The notes beneath the pieces were generated by a model, which saw only the letters and a list, made by a program, of their open reading frames with translations, was not told the origin of the DNA and ran no database searches. Positions 8,968 through 17,581 of a stretch of 43,743 nt of DNA are shown here, piece by piece. Every line of letters starts with the position of its first letter. Within the stretch, counting starts at the first letter, position 1. Location of the stretch: NCBI GenBank assembly GCA_902500745.1, contig CABVRS010000011.1, positions 1-43,743 of the forward strand. Direction: 5' to 3'. Position numbers and translations under genes: made by a program. The stretch comes from an uncultured Nitrospira sp. (lineage in GTDB: Bacteria; Nitrospirota; Nitrospiria; Nitrospirales; Nitrospiraceae).

Positions 8968-11289
8968 TTAGAATTGGCTGTACTTCTCTCTGAGCCGCTG
9001 TCGAATCAGCTCCGCGACCGTATTGAGCAGAAACGTGGCGACAAAGAGGAGCAACCCCGCCAAGAAGAGTGTGCGATACAAGGTCCCGCCATGTGGCGCT
9101 TCAGGGATCTCGACGGCGATATTCGCAGACAGGGTTCGAAACCCGTTAAACAGACTCCAATCCATGATCGGCGTATTGCCGGTGGCCATCAGCACGATCA
9201 TGGTCTCTCCCACAGCCCGACCGAACCCGATCATCAACGCCGAGAAGATACCCGGACTAGCCGAGATCAGGACGAGATGGGTGAGCGTTTGCCACCGCGT
9301 CGCGCCAAGAGCTAACGAACCTGCGATCAGATTCTTCGGAACATTGGAGAGCGCTTCTTCGGAAATACTGTAGATGATAGGAATGATGGCAAATCCCATG
9401 GCCACACCGACCACGATGGCGTTGCGCTGGTCATAATTTAGACCGAGATGGGTCTGGATCCACTGTTTAAAATGGCCATCGAACAAGAAGGACTCCCACC
9501 ATGCACTGGTCTCAAGGCACCCCCAGACCACGGCGACGATGATCGGCATCATGAGCAGCGCCTCAACGCCTGGTCGAACGCGATGCTTGAGGGAAGCCGG
9601 GAGCAAGAGGAAGAGTCCGCTCGAAACGGCAATGACCAAGGGCATCACCAACACCATCCCCGTCATGGCAGGGAAGTTTCGTTCCAAAACCGGCGCAAAC
9701 CAGAGTCCAGCCAGAAATCCAAGGACTACTGTGGGCAATGCCGCCATGATTTCAATCGTGGGTTTGATCTTGGCCCGGAGATCCGGATGCATGAACATCG
9801 CGGTGTAGATTGCTGCGAGTACGGCCAATGGTACGGCGAGAAGCACCGCATAGATGGTCCCTTTAATGGTGCCAAAGATCAGCGGGGTCAAGCTGAACTT
9901 CGCCTCAAAGTCGTCCGACCCGCTGGAGGACTGCCAGACAAGTTCCGGGCGATCATACCCCTCGTACATCACAGGAGAGAATAGTGTGGCTAACGTGATT
10001 TCAGGATAGGGATTCGAAATGTGGTACTGCACCAGCTTACTATTTTCAGCGAAACCGACCAGACCATCCGCCTTTGGAGAAAAATACGTACTGAGAATGG
10101 TCCCTTGTTCCGGAGCGAATGTCAGCAACGTTTGTTCGGATGTCGAGTGGTGCAGCCGAATTTCTCCTCCGGCATCAGTCGTGATGAATCCCTTATCGCG
10201 CTGAGAAATCGTGATGTCGGTGACCGCACTCTGATGAGAGGCAAACCGATGGATCCGCGTCATGTGAGTTGTATTCGTCGTTGCATGCTCTCGCACGGGC
10301 ATCCACACGGCAATCTGCCCGGACGCCCCGCCGACCACCAGACTTCGGTCACCCATCAAATAGGCCAGCGCGGTAATCGCCTCGCCTCGCTCAGAAGCCT
10401 GCGTGATCTCGACAAGACCAGGCTTTGCGGGTTCCCGAAGGTCAAAATGATAGACCTTGCCGTCCTCCGTCCCAACGGCGAGAAGCTCTGCCTGACTTGC
10501 AACCGTGAGCGCCGTCACTCGACCGGGGATGCTCGGCGTGAGATCGACCTGTGTAACCGAAGCCGCGGTGGTTCCATCGGGGCGAGTGGTATTCCGGCTC
10601 GTGGTCAGCCAGAGATGCTGGTCGTGAAGCAGCGCGGCAACTCGGACTTCTGAGTCCGTGCTCTGATACGCCATCTTGGTGATCGGTTGTGGAGTCGGTG
10701 TAGCACTCATCGACGTCCCGACTGTGACAGAGGGGACAATCGACCGCTCATTTCCCTGGAAGTCCTGAGTGAATTCAATCGTCACTGGAATGACGCTGCC
10801 AGCTGCCGTACCCATGGCGAGAGAATGTCCCTTCCCGAGCGCTCGCGCGAGCGCTGTGACCGAGCCATCGGGTAATAAGCCTCGTGAAGGAATCTTTGTG
10901 ATGGCAGACGTGGTCTCCCCTAAGAAGACAAACTCCAATGAGTCTCCGCGCAGAACATAGGCCAGCTCTTGATGCTCGTCGATGCCGATGAGGGCTGATG
11001 TCGAGGGACGCTCAAGCGGAGAGAGCGCAATCGGCTCGACCAAGGTGGCGTGGGGCGGCAGAAAGAGTGGGATGACTTCTTTCACCAGAAAGATGCACAT
11101 CCCGAGAATGCAGAGAATAATGCTGATCCCACCAGTCTTGATGATGACGTTGGTCAGCCCATCCGTGATTGACCTGATTTGGCGTCGACTGAACAGCCCA
11201 CTCACCAGGGCCGGGATCGGAACAGAACCCCGGCCTGGAGAGGGCTCTCCTTGAAGAACCGGTATCGGAGTGAGTGGCGGCACGTTCAT
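8968..11289 (-). CDS. pstC: PstC, phosphate permease fused to a periplasmic WD40-like beta-propeller
   Basis: This 773-residue protein is more than twice the length of E. coli PstC. After a cytoplasmic N-terminus and a helix near 50-75 comes a hydrophilic region of about 380 residues. It contains repeated blade-like units such as VTALTVASQAELLAVGTEDGKVYHFDL and ITALAYLMGDRSLVVGGASGQIAVW (about 250-390), i.e. a beta-propeller facing the periplasm. The C-terminal 300 residues are the six-helix permease with an EAA-like loop (NLIAGSLALGATRWQTLTHLVL). Long PstC proteins are known in Pseudomonas; the job of the extra domain is not established, and contact with PstS or Pi sensing are possibilities. 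It is second in the pst order, 110 bp after pstS. Confidence 0.93.
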   Translation of the reverse strand: MNVPPLTPIPVLQGEPSPGRGSVPIPALVSGLFSRRQIRSITDGLTNVIIKTGGISIILCILGMCIFLVKEVIPLFLPPHATLVEPIALSPLERPSTSALIGIDEHQELAYVLRGDSLEFVFLGETTSAITKIPSRGLLPDGSVTALARALGKGHSLAMGTAAGSVIPVTIEFTQDFQGNERSIVPSVTVGTSMSATPTPQPITKMAYQSTDSEVRVAALLHDQHLWLTTSRNTTRPDGTTAASVTQVDLTPSIPGRVTALTVASQAELLAVGTEDGKVYHFDLREPAKPGLVEITQASERGEAITALAYLMGDRSLVVGGASGQIAVWMPVREHATTNTTHMTRIHRFASHQSAVTDITISQRDKGFITTDAGGEIRLHHSTSEQTLLTFAPEQGTILSTYFSPKADGLVGFAENSKLVQYHISNPYPEITLATLFSPVMYEGYDRPELVWQSSSGSDDFEAKFSLTPLIFGTIKGTIYAVLLAVPLAVLAAIYTAMFMHPDLRAKIKPTIEIMAALPTVVLGFLAGLWFAPVLERNFPAMTGMVLVMPLVIAVSSGLFLLLPASLKHRVRPGVEALLMMPIIVAVVWGCLETSAWWESFLFDGHFKQWIQTHLGLNYDQRNAIVVGVAMGFAIIPIIYSISEEALSNVPKNLIAGSLALGATRWQTLTHLVLISASPGIFSALMIGFGRAVGETMIVLMATGNTPIMDWSLFNGFRTLSANIAVEIPEAPHGGTLYRTLFLAGLLLFVATFLLNTVAELIRQRLREKYSQF

Positions 11290-11365
11290 GCTTTGGCTTT
11301 CGGTCTCCGTTCCAATGTTTCAGCTTTCTACTGCTCACAAAATCGTGAGTCGTCATATGCCTATT

Positions 11366-11395
11366 ACGGTCTACCAACTCCGGACAGCCGACCGT
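11366..11395 (-). terminator. Possible stem-loop between pstS and pstC
   Basis: Just after the pstS stop the transcript can pair ACGGTC with GACCGT across an 18-base loop. There is no U-tract, so this is not a standard terminator. An intercistronic structure here would fit the usual excess of periplasmic PstS over permease by stabilising the upstream message or attenuating read-through. The stem is only 6 bp, so the evidence is thin. Confidence 0.25.
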
Positions 11396-11399
11396 ACAC

Positions 11400-12407
11400 T
11401 CATTCGACTTTCGCCAATTCCTTTTCCATCAGAGCTGGGGAGAGAGGGAAAAACCCATCCTTGATGACAATAGACTGCCCTTCCTTACTGTAGATGAACT
11501 TGATGAATTCTTTCACGAGCGGATCGAGTGGCTTGTTCGGCGTCTTGTTGACATACACCAACAGATGCCGCCAGAGGGGATAGGAGCCGTTCATCGCGTT
11601 TTCCTGTGTAGGAGGTGCGAAGGTTCCGCCTTCCTTCTCCGCCAAGGGAAGGGCTCGAATGCCGGAAGTTAAATACCCAATTCCGCTATAGCCGATTCCA
11701 GAGGGATCTTCCGTCACTCCCTGCACCACCGATGCGGAACCTGGCTGTTCTTTGACTTCATCTTTATAGTCCCCGTTTTTCAGTGCATGTTCCTTAAAAA
11801 ATCCGTAGGTCCCGGATGCGGAGTTACGGCCATAGAGACTGATAGGAGAGGTAGCCAATTCGTCGGTGACGCCCAACTGGCCCCATCGGTCGACATTTTC
11901 TCTGGCACCCCATCGACGGCTCTTTGAGAAAACCGCATCGACCTGAGCCATCGTCATCCCTGGAATGGGATTGTCCTTATGCACGTACACCGCGAGCGCA
12001 TCGATCGCGACGGGAAAGGCAGTCGGCTTGTACTTGTACTTCCGCTCAAACGAGTCAATTTCCGTCGATTTCATCGGACGCGACATTGGCCCCAGTTGCG
12101 CAGTCCCCTCAATAAGAGCAGGCGGAGCCGTGCTGGAACCCTTCCCTTCGATTTGAATTTTCACATTTGGATACTGCTTGCGAAACCCCTCTGCCCACAG
12201 AGTCATGAGGTTGTTGAGTGTATCGGATCCGATACTGTTGACGTTCCCTGAAATTCCGGCGATTTTGACATACCCCTTGATATTAGGATCCAGCTGGGTG
12301 ATCTCGTCGGCTATCGCATTCGTCGTCATGAACATCCCGGCCAAGGCCAGCATGAGAGCAGAAGTAACGCCTATCCGCCCCTGAGTCTCGTTCTTATGAT
12401 TCTTCAT
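11400..12407 (-). CDS. pstS: PstS, periplasmic phosphate-binding protein
   Basis: This encodes 335 residues with a signal peptide (hydrophobic run ALMLALAGMFMTTNAIA). The mature part has the PstS pattern: IGSDTLNNLMTLWAEGF, GKGSSTAPPALIEGTAQLGPMSRPM, then RNSASGTYGFFKEHAL, the Ser/Arg/Thr-rich loops that hold phosphate. It delivers Pi to PstC/PstA. The ATG at 12407 is preferred over the one five codons upstream because AAGGGA lies at the right distance. Three 11-bp-phased PhoB/PhoP-like half-sites lie 64-91 bp upstream of this start. Confidence 0.94.
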   Translation of the reverse strand: MKNHKNETQGRIGVTSALMLALAGMFMTTNAIADEITQLDPNIKGYVKIAGISGNVNSIGSDTLNNLMTLWAEGFRKQYPNVKIQIEGKGSSTAPPALIEGTAQLGPMSRPMKSTEIDSFERKYKYKPTAFPVAIDALAVYVHKDNPIPGMTMAQVDAVFSKSRRWGARENVDRWGQLGVTDELATSPISLYGRNSASGTYGFFKEHALKNGDYKDEVKEQPGSASVVQGVTEDPSGIGYSGIGYLTSGIRALPLAEKEGGTFAPPTQENAMNGSYPLWRHLLVYVNKTPNKPLDPLVKEFIKFIYSKEGQSIVIKDGFFPLSPALMEKELAKVE

Positions 12408-12470
12408 GTGCCATCCCTTCATGTAAGGCAGAACTTACCCCTATCACCTATCATGGCGCCATTCGGTCCA

Positions 12471-12498
12471 TGTTACTGCCATGTTACATCTGTGTTAA
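12471..12498 (-). promoter_or_regulatory. Pho-box-like operator upstream of pstS (three repeats)
   Basis: On the coding strand the site reads TTAACA-N5-GTAACA-N5-GTAACA, with half-sites at 12498-12493, 12487-12482 and 12476-12471, an exact 11-bp period. Tandem half-sites of this spacing are the signature of PhoB/PhoP-family regulators; the B. subtilis PhoP unit is TT(A/T/C)ACA with 5-bp spacers. The position directly upstream of pstS is where such a site is expected, which anchors the motif for the rest of the window. Confidence 0.8.
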
Positions 12499-12546
12499 CT
12501 TCCTGAGACAGCTCCCTGCCTCACTTTTCGCTGCGGCTCACACCTC

Positions 12547-13833
12547 TTAAAAGGACACATCCCACTGGAGCCTCACTCGATCTTCAGGTGTGAAGCCAGG
12601 CTGCGTCAAATGGGAGTAGTCCAGCGTGAGTTTGTTACGATGTCTTGCAAAGAAATAGTTGGCTGCCACCGTATGCTCCCTAAGCACGTCACTGCGAAGC
12701 GCGTCGTTCGGATCGACAAATGCGTAGCGGTAGGCGAATTCGAGATCGTGCGGCATGAAGTCGAGCAGAGCGTGCGGGAAATACCCGACTTGCGCATAGG
12801 CTCCGAAACTGGTGGTCCTTGTTTGTGTGGTCGTATTGGTGACTTCCTTGAAATGGAATTCTTCCTGAATAGAAAGCCCATTCCATTTGAACGCGAACTC
12901 TTGAACTCCCTGATCGACTTCGAATTGACCGTCCACCACCGTGCCATTTCGAGTGCCGGGAAACACAATTCGATCGGTTCGGTTGTGGGCAGCAGCGAAG
13001 GCAATGCTACCGATCGGCAAGGGCGAGTATTCCACATCAGACTGTGAAAACGGCACATCGCGCCCTAAAAAGTTCCACTGAATCCTCCCCATATAAAGCA
13101 TCTTCTTATCATCATTACGGGCATTGTTGATTCCCGTGCCGGTAAATATTCCGATGTTGTACACCAAGTAGGCGTAGGTCCCTTCGAAGAGGTGACCACC
13201 CAACCTTGCTCCGATCTGTCGATCAAGAGTAAACGGAGCATTCACGATTGACCGTTCTACAAATTGTTGGTTGCCAGAAGAATCCACTCGCTCTCGGTTG
13301 TAATCGATCTTCCATTGCCCCACACGCAACGTCGCCCACTTGAACTTGGCAACATCTACTCGATAATCCAGCAACGTATTGCTCACCCAGTCATATTCCA
13401 CGTAGTACTTCAACCAGGGCGCAAAACCGTGCCCTCCGATTTTGATACGAGCGCGTCTCACACGGAACGAGCTCACATCTTTATCGTCGGCAGCTGCAGG
13501 ATTGGCCGGTGCGAGAGAGTCGCCTTCTTGTGGAAAGGAATAGCGCAACTGAAGCCGCCCTTGTATCAGCATCTCGAACTTTCCGTCACGACTTTGCAGA
13601 TCAAACCCATCTTTGTACCGTAGAGAGATCGGAAATTGATCGTCTCTAGCCTTTTTCTGCTCCACTTCCAATTTTTCCTCATCAGCTTTAGCTCTCACCC
13701 ACTCTTCCTTGGTAAGCTGCCCCTTCTCATACAGAATGTCCGCCAGGTCATGCCCGGCTTGAGCACTGGGAACATTCCAGACGAGCCCAATGCCCATCAC
13801 GCACACAATCATCGCCAACCACAATCGCCTCAT
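12547..13833 (-). CDS. OprP/OprO-type phosphate-selective porin
   Basis: This encodes 428 residues. A signal peptide (ending PSAQAGHD) is followed by a short charged helical region (ADILYEKGQLTKEEWVRAKADEEKLEVEQKKARDD) and then an outer-membrane barrel that ends in Phe (RLQWDVSF), as barrels do. FRVRRARIKIGGHGFAPWLKYYVEYDW and WKIDYNRER are typical of the Porin_O_P family, which in Pseudomonas admits phosphate or polyphosphate. Its place just ahead of pstS supports phosphate entry over other anions. The start is ATG 13833, six bases after GGAGG; the TTG one codon earlier is less likely. It has its own four-repeat Pho-like operator. Confidence 0.88.
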   Translation of the reverse strand: MRRLWLAMIVCVMGIGLVWNVPSAQAGHDLADILYEKGQLTKEEWVRAKADEEKLEVEQKKARDDQFPISLRYKDGFDLQSRDGKFEMLIQGRLQLRYSFPQEGDSLAPANPAAADDKDVSSFRVRRARIKIGGHGFAPWLKYYVEYDWVSNTLLDYRVDVAKFKWATLRVGQWKIDYNRERVDSSGNQQFVERSIVNAPFTLDRQIGARLGGHLFEGTYAYLVYNIGIFTGTGINNARNDDKKMLYMGRIQWNFLGRDVPFSQSDVEYSPLPIGSIAFAAAHNRTDRIVFPGTRNGTVVDGQFEVDQGVQEFAFKWNGLSIQEEFHFKEVTNTTTQTRTTSFGAYAQVGYFPHALLDFMPHDLEFAYRYAFVDPNDALRSDVLREHTVAANYFFARHRNKLTLDYSHLTQPGFTPEDRVRLQWDVSF

Positions 13834-13891
13834 CAAATACCTCCATCTAGTTGGTCATATTTCAAACCGCGGTGAAGGTATAGATAACACG

Positions 13892-13930
13892 CGTTAAGAT
13901 TGTGCTACGGTGTTGTTACCGACGTGTTAA
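13892..13930 (-). promoter_or_regulatory. Pho-box-like operator upstream of the porin (four repeats)
   Basis: On the coding strand four half-sites follow at exactly 11-bp intervals: TTAACA (13930-13925), GTAACA (13919-13914), GTAGCA (13908-13903) and TTAACG (13897-13892). Two are perfect and two have one mismatch. This is the most complete copy in the window and has the four-unit layout of a B. subtilis PhoP promoter. A TATCTATACC stretch just downstream could hold the -10 element; the porin start is about 60 bp away. Confidence 0.8.
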
Positions 13931-14055
13931 ATCGTGATCTCTTGGCTGAAAAATATGAGTCGGGCCTTTACCATGATTCCTCCGGTTAAACTTTACTGTG
14001 ACACTCCCAGAGAGGTAATCTAATAGCCACAGCACAAACTAGCGGTTGAAATACT

Positions 14056-14742
14056 ATGAAGAACCCTGGTCGAATCGTTTTTTTTGGAATTGCGCTATTG
14101 CTTGAGTTGACTGCCTGTCAGAACCGACCATTCTCCACCGAGGCCATATATGAGGATCAATCGCTGTTCGTCCGGCTCGCAGTAGACCAGAACATTGGCG
14201 GAGGTCACTCTCATCCTGCCAGCCTGACGACTGAAGAGATGACCGCAGTTCTATCAGGGCTCATGATTGAAGAACCTGGTAGTCTCATACCGTCGGTGCC
14301 CCTTCCCGGCAAAGACAAAGAGTCTCCACGGCATCCGGCATTCCGCACGGAAGAGATCGCCTCGTTGGCGCCGTTACTGGCAAGAGGGTTGAACACTGCG
14401 AGACCCGAGGAGGTCGTGACGTTTTATTGGAACACCCAGCAGCCGGCGCCCATCGAACACGTGACATCAGGCGGGGTCTTCATCAACGATGGCCACCTAC
14501 ACTTCCTATTGAGCAACTATCGCTCGCCTACCCGTTACCCACCGGATGCCGAGACCATGCAATCCCTCGACGGCCGATCCACTCCGCTACAGTCGCTTGT
14601 CCCTCAGGACACTCTTCTGACTTTCGATCCAATCACCGCACTGGTGCCACCAGAGCAAGGATTCTTCAAGAATCCGTTCAGATCAAAACGCCAAGAGATC
14701 GTCGTACTGTTTAAAAAACTAGCAGCGGACTCAGTTCGCTAG
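14056..14742 (+). CDS. Unrecognised predicted lipoprotein
   Basis: This encodes 228 residues. The N-terminus (FFGIALLLELTAC at about 9-21) is a lipoprotein signal with Cys21 as the lipidated residue. The mature part is mixed in composition, with a His-containing GGGHSHP, a SGGVFINDGHLHFLLSNYR stretch and no motif I recognise. It is transcribed away from the porin gene and followed after 12 bp by a one-helix protein gene, so the two probably form an operon. Closeness to the phosphate genes is suggestive only, since no Pho-like repeats face it. It looks lineage-restricted. Confidence 0.7.
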   Translation: MKNPGRIVFFGIALLLELTACQNRPFSTEAIYEDQSLFVRLAVDQNIGGGHSHPASLTTEEMTAVLSGLMIEEPGSLIPSVPLPGKDKESPRHPAFRTEEIASLAPLLARGLNTARPEEVVTFYWNTQQPAPIEHVTSGGVFINDGHLHFLLSNYRSPTRYPPDAETMQSLDGRSTPLQSLVPQDTLLTFDPITALVPPEQGFFKNPFRSKRQEIVVLFKKLAADSVR

Positions 14743-14754
14743 TCACACTGAGGG

Positions 14755-15180
14755 GTGTCTGCCATTCCAAACCCCAATCAGACCGCACCTCCACTTTGGT
14801 CAATCGGTATTGTCGTAGCCATCATTCTCACTGCTCCTCTCGTCCTATACTCACTTTCGCCAACTGGGCCGCTGCGCGAGGGTGACACGGTATTTTCAGC
14901 TGGAGAACAACGAGTGCGCATTGAAACCACGATCACGGAGAAACCGAATAAAGTGGATGATACCTGCTTGCTCGATCCAGATAGTCCCCTCATCGTCATT
15001 CACACGTCAAATACTGATGACGACCATTCGATTATCGCGGAAGTCCAAGGCAACCCGGCCAATGAATGGCCCTTTTGCCCTGTTCATGCCGAAGTGAGCC
15101 TACAACACCACCAACTATTTCAGAAGCCGGCGGTGTTCGAGAGCGTTCGAGAGCTCTTGGCAGGATTTATAAACCGATGA
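14755..15180 (+). CDS. Unrecognised single-pass membrane protein
   Basis: This encodes 141 residues from a GTG start, with GAGGGG immediately upstream. One hydrophobic helix (about 13-33, LWSIGIVVAIILTAPLVLYSL) anchors an extracytoplasmic domain with two cysteines (DDTCLLDP and WPFCPVH), which might form a disulphide or bind a metal. It lies 12 bp after the lipoprotein gene. I do not recognise a family. The stop is only 13 bp from the end of the converging msrA gene. Confidence 0.65.
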   Translation: MSAIPNPNQTAPPLWSIGIVVAIILTAPLVLYSLSPTGPLREGDTVFSAGEQRVRIETTITEKPNKVDDTCLLDPDSPLIVIHTSNTDDDHSIIAEVQGNPANEWPFCPVHAEVSLQHHQLFQKPAVFESVRELLAGFINR

Positions 15181-15193
15181 TGAGAGTGATTTT

Positions 15194-15757
15194 CTACGAC
15201 TTCAGCCTTGCCGCAAATTGCTTGCGGAACTTTGCCACCTTGGGTCCTACCACGACTTGGCAGTACCCCTGGAGAGGATTTCGAGCAAAGTATTCCTGAT
15301 GAGAGGATTCTGCCTCATACCATCGCGTGGCGGGCGTGATTTGCGTAACGATGGGTGCGTCGTACAGTTTTCCGTCGGATAAAGTTTTGATCACGGTTTC
15401 CGCGGTATGGCGCTGTGCCGGCGTGCAGTAGAAGATCGCGGAGCGATATTGGGTGCCTCGATCGTTTCCCTGTCGATTGAGCGTCGTGGGATCGTGAATA
15501 ACGAAAAATATCTCCAGGAGCTCTTTGTAGGAAATCGCGTTTGGATCAAAGGTGATCCGCACGGCCTCGGCATGTTCGGTCTGCCCTCCACACACCGCTT
15601 CGTATGTGGGATTGTCCACAGTGCCGCCTATGTAGCCAGATTCGACTGAGTCGACACCGCGGACCTGGTCATAGACTGCTTCGAGACACCAGAAGCAGCC
15701 ACCTGCAAGAATGGCAACTTCCTTCTCAGATGAGGTGATTGGTGGTTTGTCTCCCAT
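15194..15757 (-). CDS. msrA: Peptide methionine-S-sulfoxide reductase MsrA
   Basis: This 187-residue protein repairs oxidised methionine in proteins. The catalytic motif GCFWCLEA lies at about 20-27 (nucleophilic Cys21), followed by the family signature GYIGGTVDNPTYEAVCGGQTEHAEAV and later YHQ-type AESSHQEYF. There is no clear signal peptide, so it is probably cytoplasmic. No MsrB domain is fused and none lies adjacent. Confidence 0.95.
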   Translation of the reverse strand: MGDKPPITSSEKEVAILAGGCFWCLEAVYDQVRGVDSVESGYIGGTVDNPTYEAVCGGQTEHAEAVRITFDPNAISYKELLEIFFVIHDPTTLNRQGNDRGTQYRSAIFYCTPAQRHTAETVIKTLSDGKLYDAPIVTQITPATRWYEAESSHQEYFARNPLQGYCQVVVGPKVAKFRKQFAARLKS

Positions 15758-15796
15758 CGCGTGATTGGTATATCTCTTTTACCGTCATGGGGCTCT

Positions 15797-15958
15797 CTAG
15801 TCGTCTTCTTCCTCCTCAATATCTTCAATGCCTTCGTAACTCATCTCCGGGAATGCCGCCGACGCTTTCTCACAAGCGGTCTCCACCATCTCTTCAGCAT
15901 CTTCCGCAGAATCAGCATCAACCAAGAACTTCACGGTTATTGCGTACCTCTGGTCCAC
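15797..15958 (-). CDS. Small acidic protein, 53 residues
   Basis: I place the start at the GTG at 15958 because AAAGGAG lies seven bases upstream; the longer in-frame ATG at 16105 has poor upstream sequence and an unlikely basic N-terminus. The product (DQRYAITVKFLVDADSAEDA at residues 2-21, tail EEEEDD) looks like one beta strand and one helix with an acidic tail. That would suit a small soluble partner or regulator, but no function is known to me. It lies upstream of msrA on the same strand (39 bp). Confidence 0.6.
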   Translation of the reverse strand: MDQRYAITVKFLVDADSAEDAEEMVETACEKASAAFPEMSYEGIEDIEEEEDD

Positions 15959-16182
15959 TCCCCGACTCCTTTCTCTGTCGCCCCGGGCAAATTTCTCGAT
16001 CAAGACCAATCGTTCTGTACTTTCTGATAGTTCTGGTAGCTGTGTCAACCGTGATCGGCGCGACGTCGCCCCAATATATCGACAGCGAGACAACCAGAGG
16101 GGCACTCCGAAATCAGACGATGCTATGGCTGTTCAGTCGTGGAAGAGTGAAGGATCTGCAAAAGATTGAAGGTGAGAATGTG

Positions 16183-16563
16183 CTACTCGTCCGCTTCAAG
16201 ATCGGAGAGGACTGTTTTGAGTTTCGCAAACTCTTCTGGCGCAATACGCGAAAAGGCGATTCCAAAGCTATTTCCATCGACCCACCGCACGGTCGCTTCG
16301 TCAACTCGCAACGGCCAATCTAAACCGGGAACGTGGAGCCGGCATTCAAACTTTGATCCCGGCTCAACCGTCATGTCGCTTTCGATTTTACAACCCCCGG
16401 CAGAAATATCTAGAGTTCGACCCTGCCCTTCCTGCTTATGACCGGAAAACGTACTGCGAAATTGCGTCGTGAATCTTGGTTGGATCCGTCGCTCATCCGG
16501 CTGAGGTTTAGCCGGAATCCGCTCTGGAGTCTCGGATTGAAAGAAAGAACTCAATTTTTTCAC
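16183..16563 (-). CDS. PilZ-domain c-di-GMP-binding protein
   Basis: This encodes 126 residues from a GTG start with AAGGAG seven bases upstream. The c-di-GMP motifs are both present: RRIQPR (about 25-30) and DISAGG (about 52-57), followed by the six-stranded barrel. It is a stand-alone PilZ protein, so it likely acts as a soluble adaptor that binds c-di-GMP and then a partner. The polysaccharide locus begins about 1.8 kb away; control of polysaccharide output is a reasonable but untested link. Confidence 0.85.
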   Translation of the reverse strand: MKKLSSFFQSETPERIPAKPQPDERRIQPRFTTQFRSTFSGHKQEGQGRTLDISAGGCKIESDMTVEPGSKFECRLHVPGLDWPLRVDEATVRWVDGNSFGIAFSRIAPEEFAKLKTVLSDLEADE

Positions 16564-16626
16564 GGTCGAACTCCTTGCCTCAATCCTGCCACCTGCACAG
16601 AGGCTCTGCTCACCGCATATTCCCTA

Positions 16627-17259
16627 CTATCGCGTTGAGAGGAGCATATGATCTCGACGATTTTGCTGATAACAAGATTCCTCTCGATCAAAGCAAAAGG
16701 GGCGCTCTTTCCCGAACGATACGATGGCAAGCTGTTTTGGATTCACCCCAGTTTCCATGAGATAATGGCGAGCGGCCTTGGCGCGTTTATCGCCCAGCAC
16801 CATGTTGTAGTCAGTGGTGCCTCGTTCGTCGCAATGTCCCTCGATTTTCAGCACCGTTCCTGGATGGTCTTTGAGGTAGGCGGCATCATGATTGAGGGCT
16901 TCCATTCCGGCGTCGGACAAGGTCCATTGGTCATAGCCGAAAAAGACGTCCTGTAAGCCCGCCTCCACCGCGGCTTTCTCTTCCTTTGTGAGCTCCGCTC
17001 GCTGGCGAGGACCATTCCCTGATGAATTCAGGGCGGTAGAATATCCATCCTGCGCCAGTCGCTCTTCAGAGGGGTTGCGAGAAAACCCACTCAATTCTCC
17101 GCTTGAACCGCCACCCGAGATATTAGGCAACTTTGAGCTTGCACTCCCTGATCCGCTTTCACTGTCAGACTGGACCCATTTCTTATTGCACCCTTGAGCC
17201 GATACCAAGATGACGGCTATAGCCATCATCATTCCGGACTTCACAATCACTCTGTTCAT
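16627..17259 (-). CDS. Pal-like OmpA-family peptidoglycan-associated lipoprotein
   Basis: This encodes 210 residues. The lipoprotein signal ends VSAQGC, with Cys24 lipidated. A Ser/Gly-rich linker (about 30-85) leads to an OmpA-like peptidoglycan-binding domain (about 105-205) with KIEGHCDERGTTDYNMVLGDKRA, matching the Pal signature apart from Cys for the usual Thr in GHTDERG. Pal tethers the outer membrane to peptidoglycan with TolB. No tol genes are visible. The start at 17259 is chosen because GGAGG lies just upstream; the longer in-frame ATG at 17295 lacks this and would spoil the signal peptide. Confidence 0.88.
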   Translation of the reverse strand: MNRVIVKSGMMMAIAVILVSAQGCNKKWVQSDSESGSGSASSKLPNISGGGSSGELSGFSRNPSEERLAQDGYSTALNSSGNGPRQRAELTKEEKAAVEAGLQDVFFGYDQWTLSDAGMEALNHDAAYLKDHPGTVLKIEGHCDERGTTDYNMVLGDKRAKAARHYLMETGVNPKQLAIVSFGKERPFCFDREESCYQQNRRDHMLLSTR

Positions 17260-17581
17260 AACGCGTTCCTCCATGCGACATCGTGACTGAGCCACTCAAT
17301 CCCTCAGAGAACGAGCGCCGTGAAATTCTCTGCTCAGCGCTCACTCGTGCTCTGTCCTCGTAAAATATAGCACTGCTACTAAAAGTGCCGCTTTGACAGG
17401 ATGTTAGCGAATAAAAGGCAGGATGCCTAATAATTTTGAATATTTGACGCGCTCACGGAGGAAAGAATTATCTGATCACACTCAGGTCTGAAGAAGAACC
17501 AGGCAGAAAACCCATGCTCGATGGTGAGAGCGAACCTACCTCGAGCACGGTGTGAGTCCGTACTACGACGCCTGTTCTGAC
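17260..17581. other. Gene-free stretch upstream of the Pal-like gene
   Basis: I see no convincing coding sequence on either strand. On the minus strand a TATATT hexamer near 17370 could be a -10 element for the Pal-like gene, without a good -35. A weak terminator-like hairpin lies at 17409-17428. The rest has no structure I can name. Confidence 0.4.
17409..17428 (-). terminator. Weak rho-independent terminator
   Basis: On the minus strand AGGCA-TCC-TGCCT is followed by TTTTATT. The stem is short (5 bp) but the U-rich tail fits. It would end transcripts of the small genes at 17582-17914 before the Pal-like gene. The opposite strand also ends in an A/T-rich tail, so it could act both ways. Confidence 0.4.
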
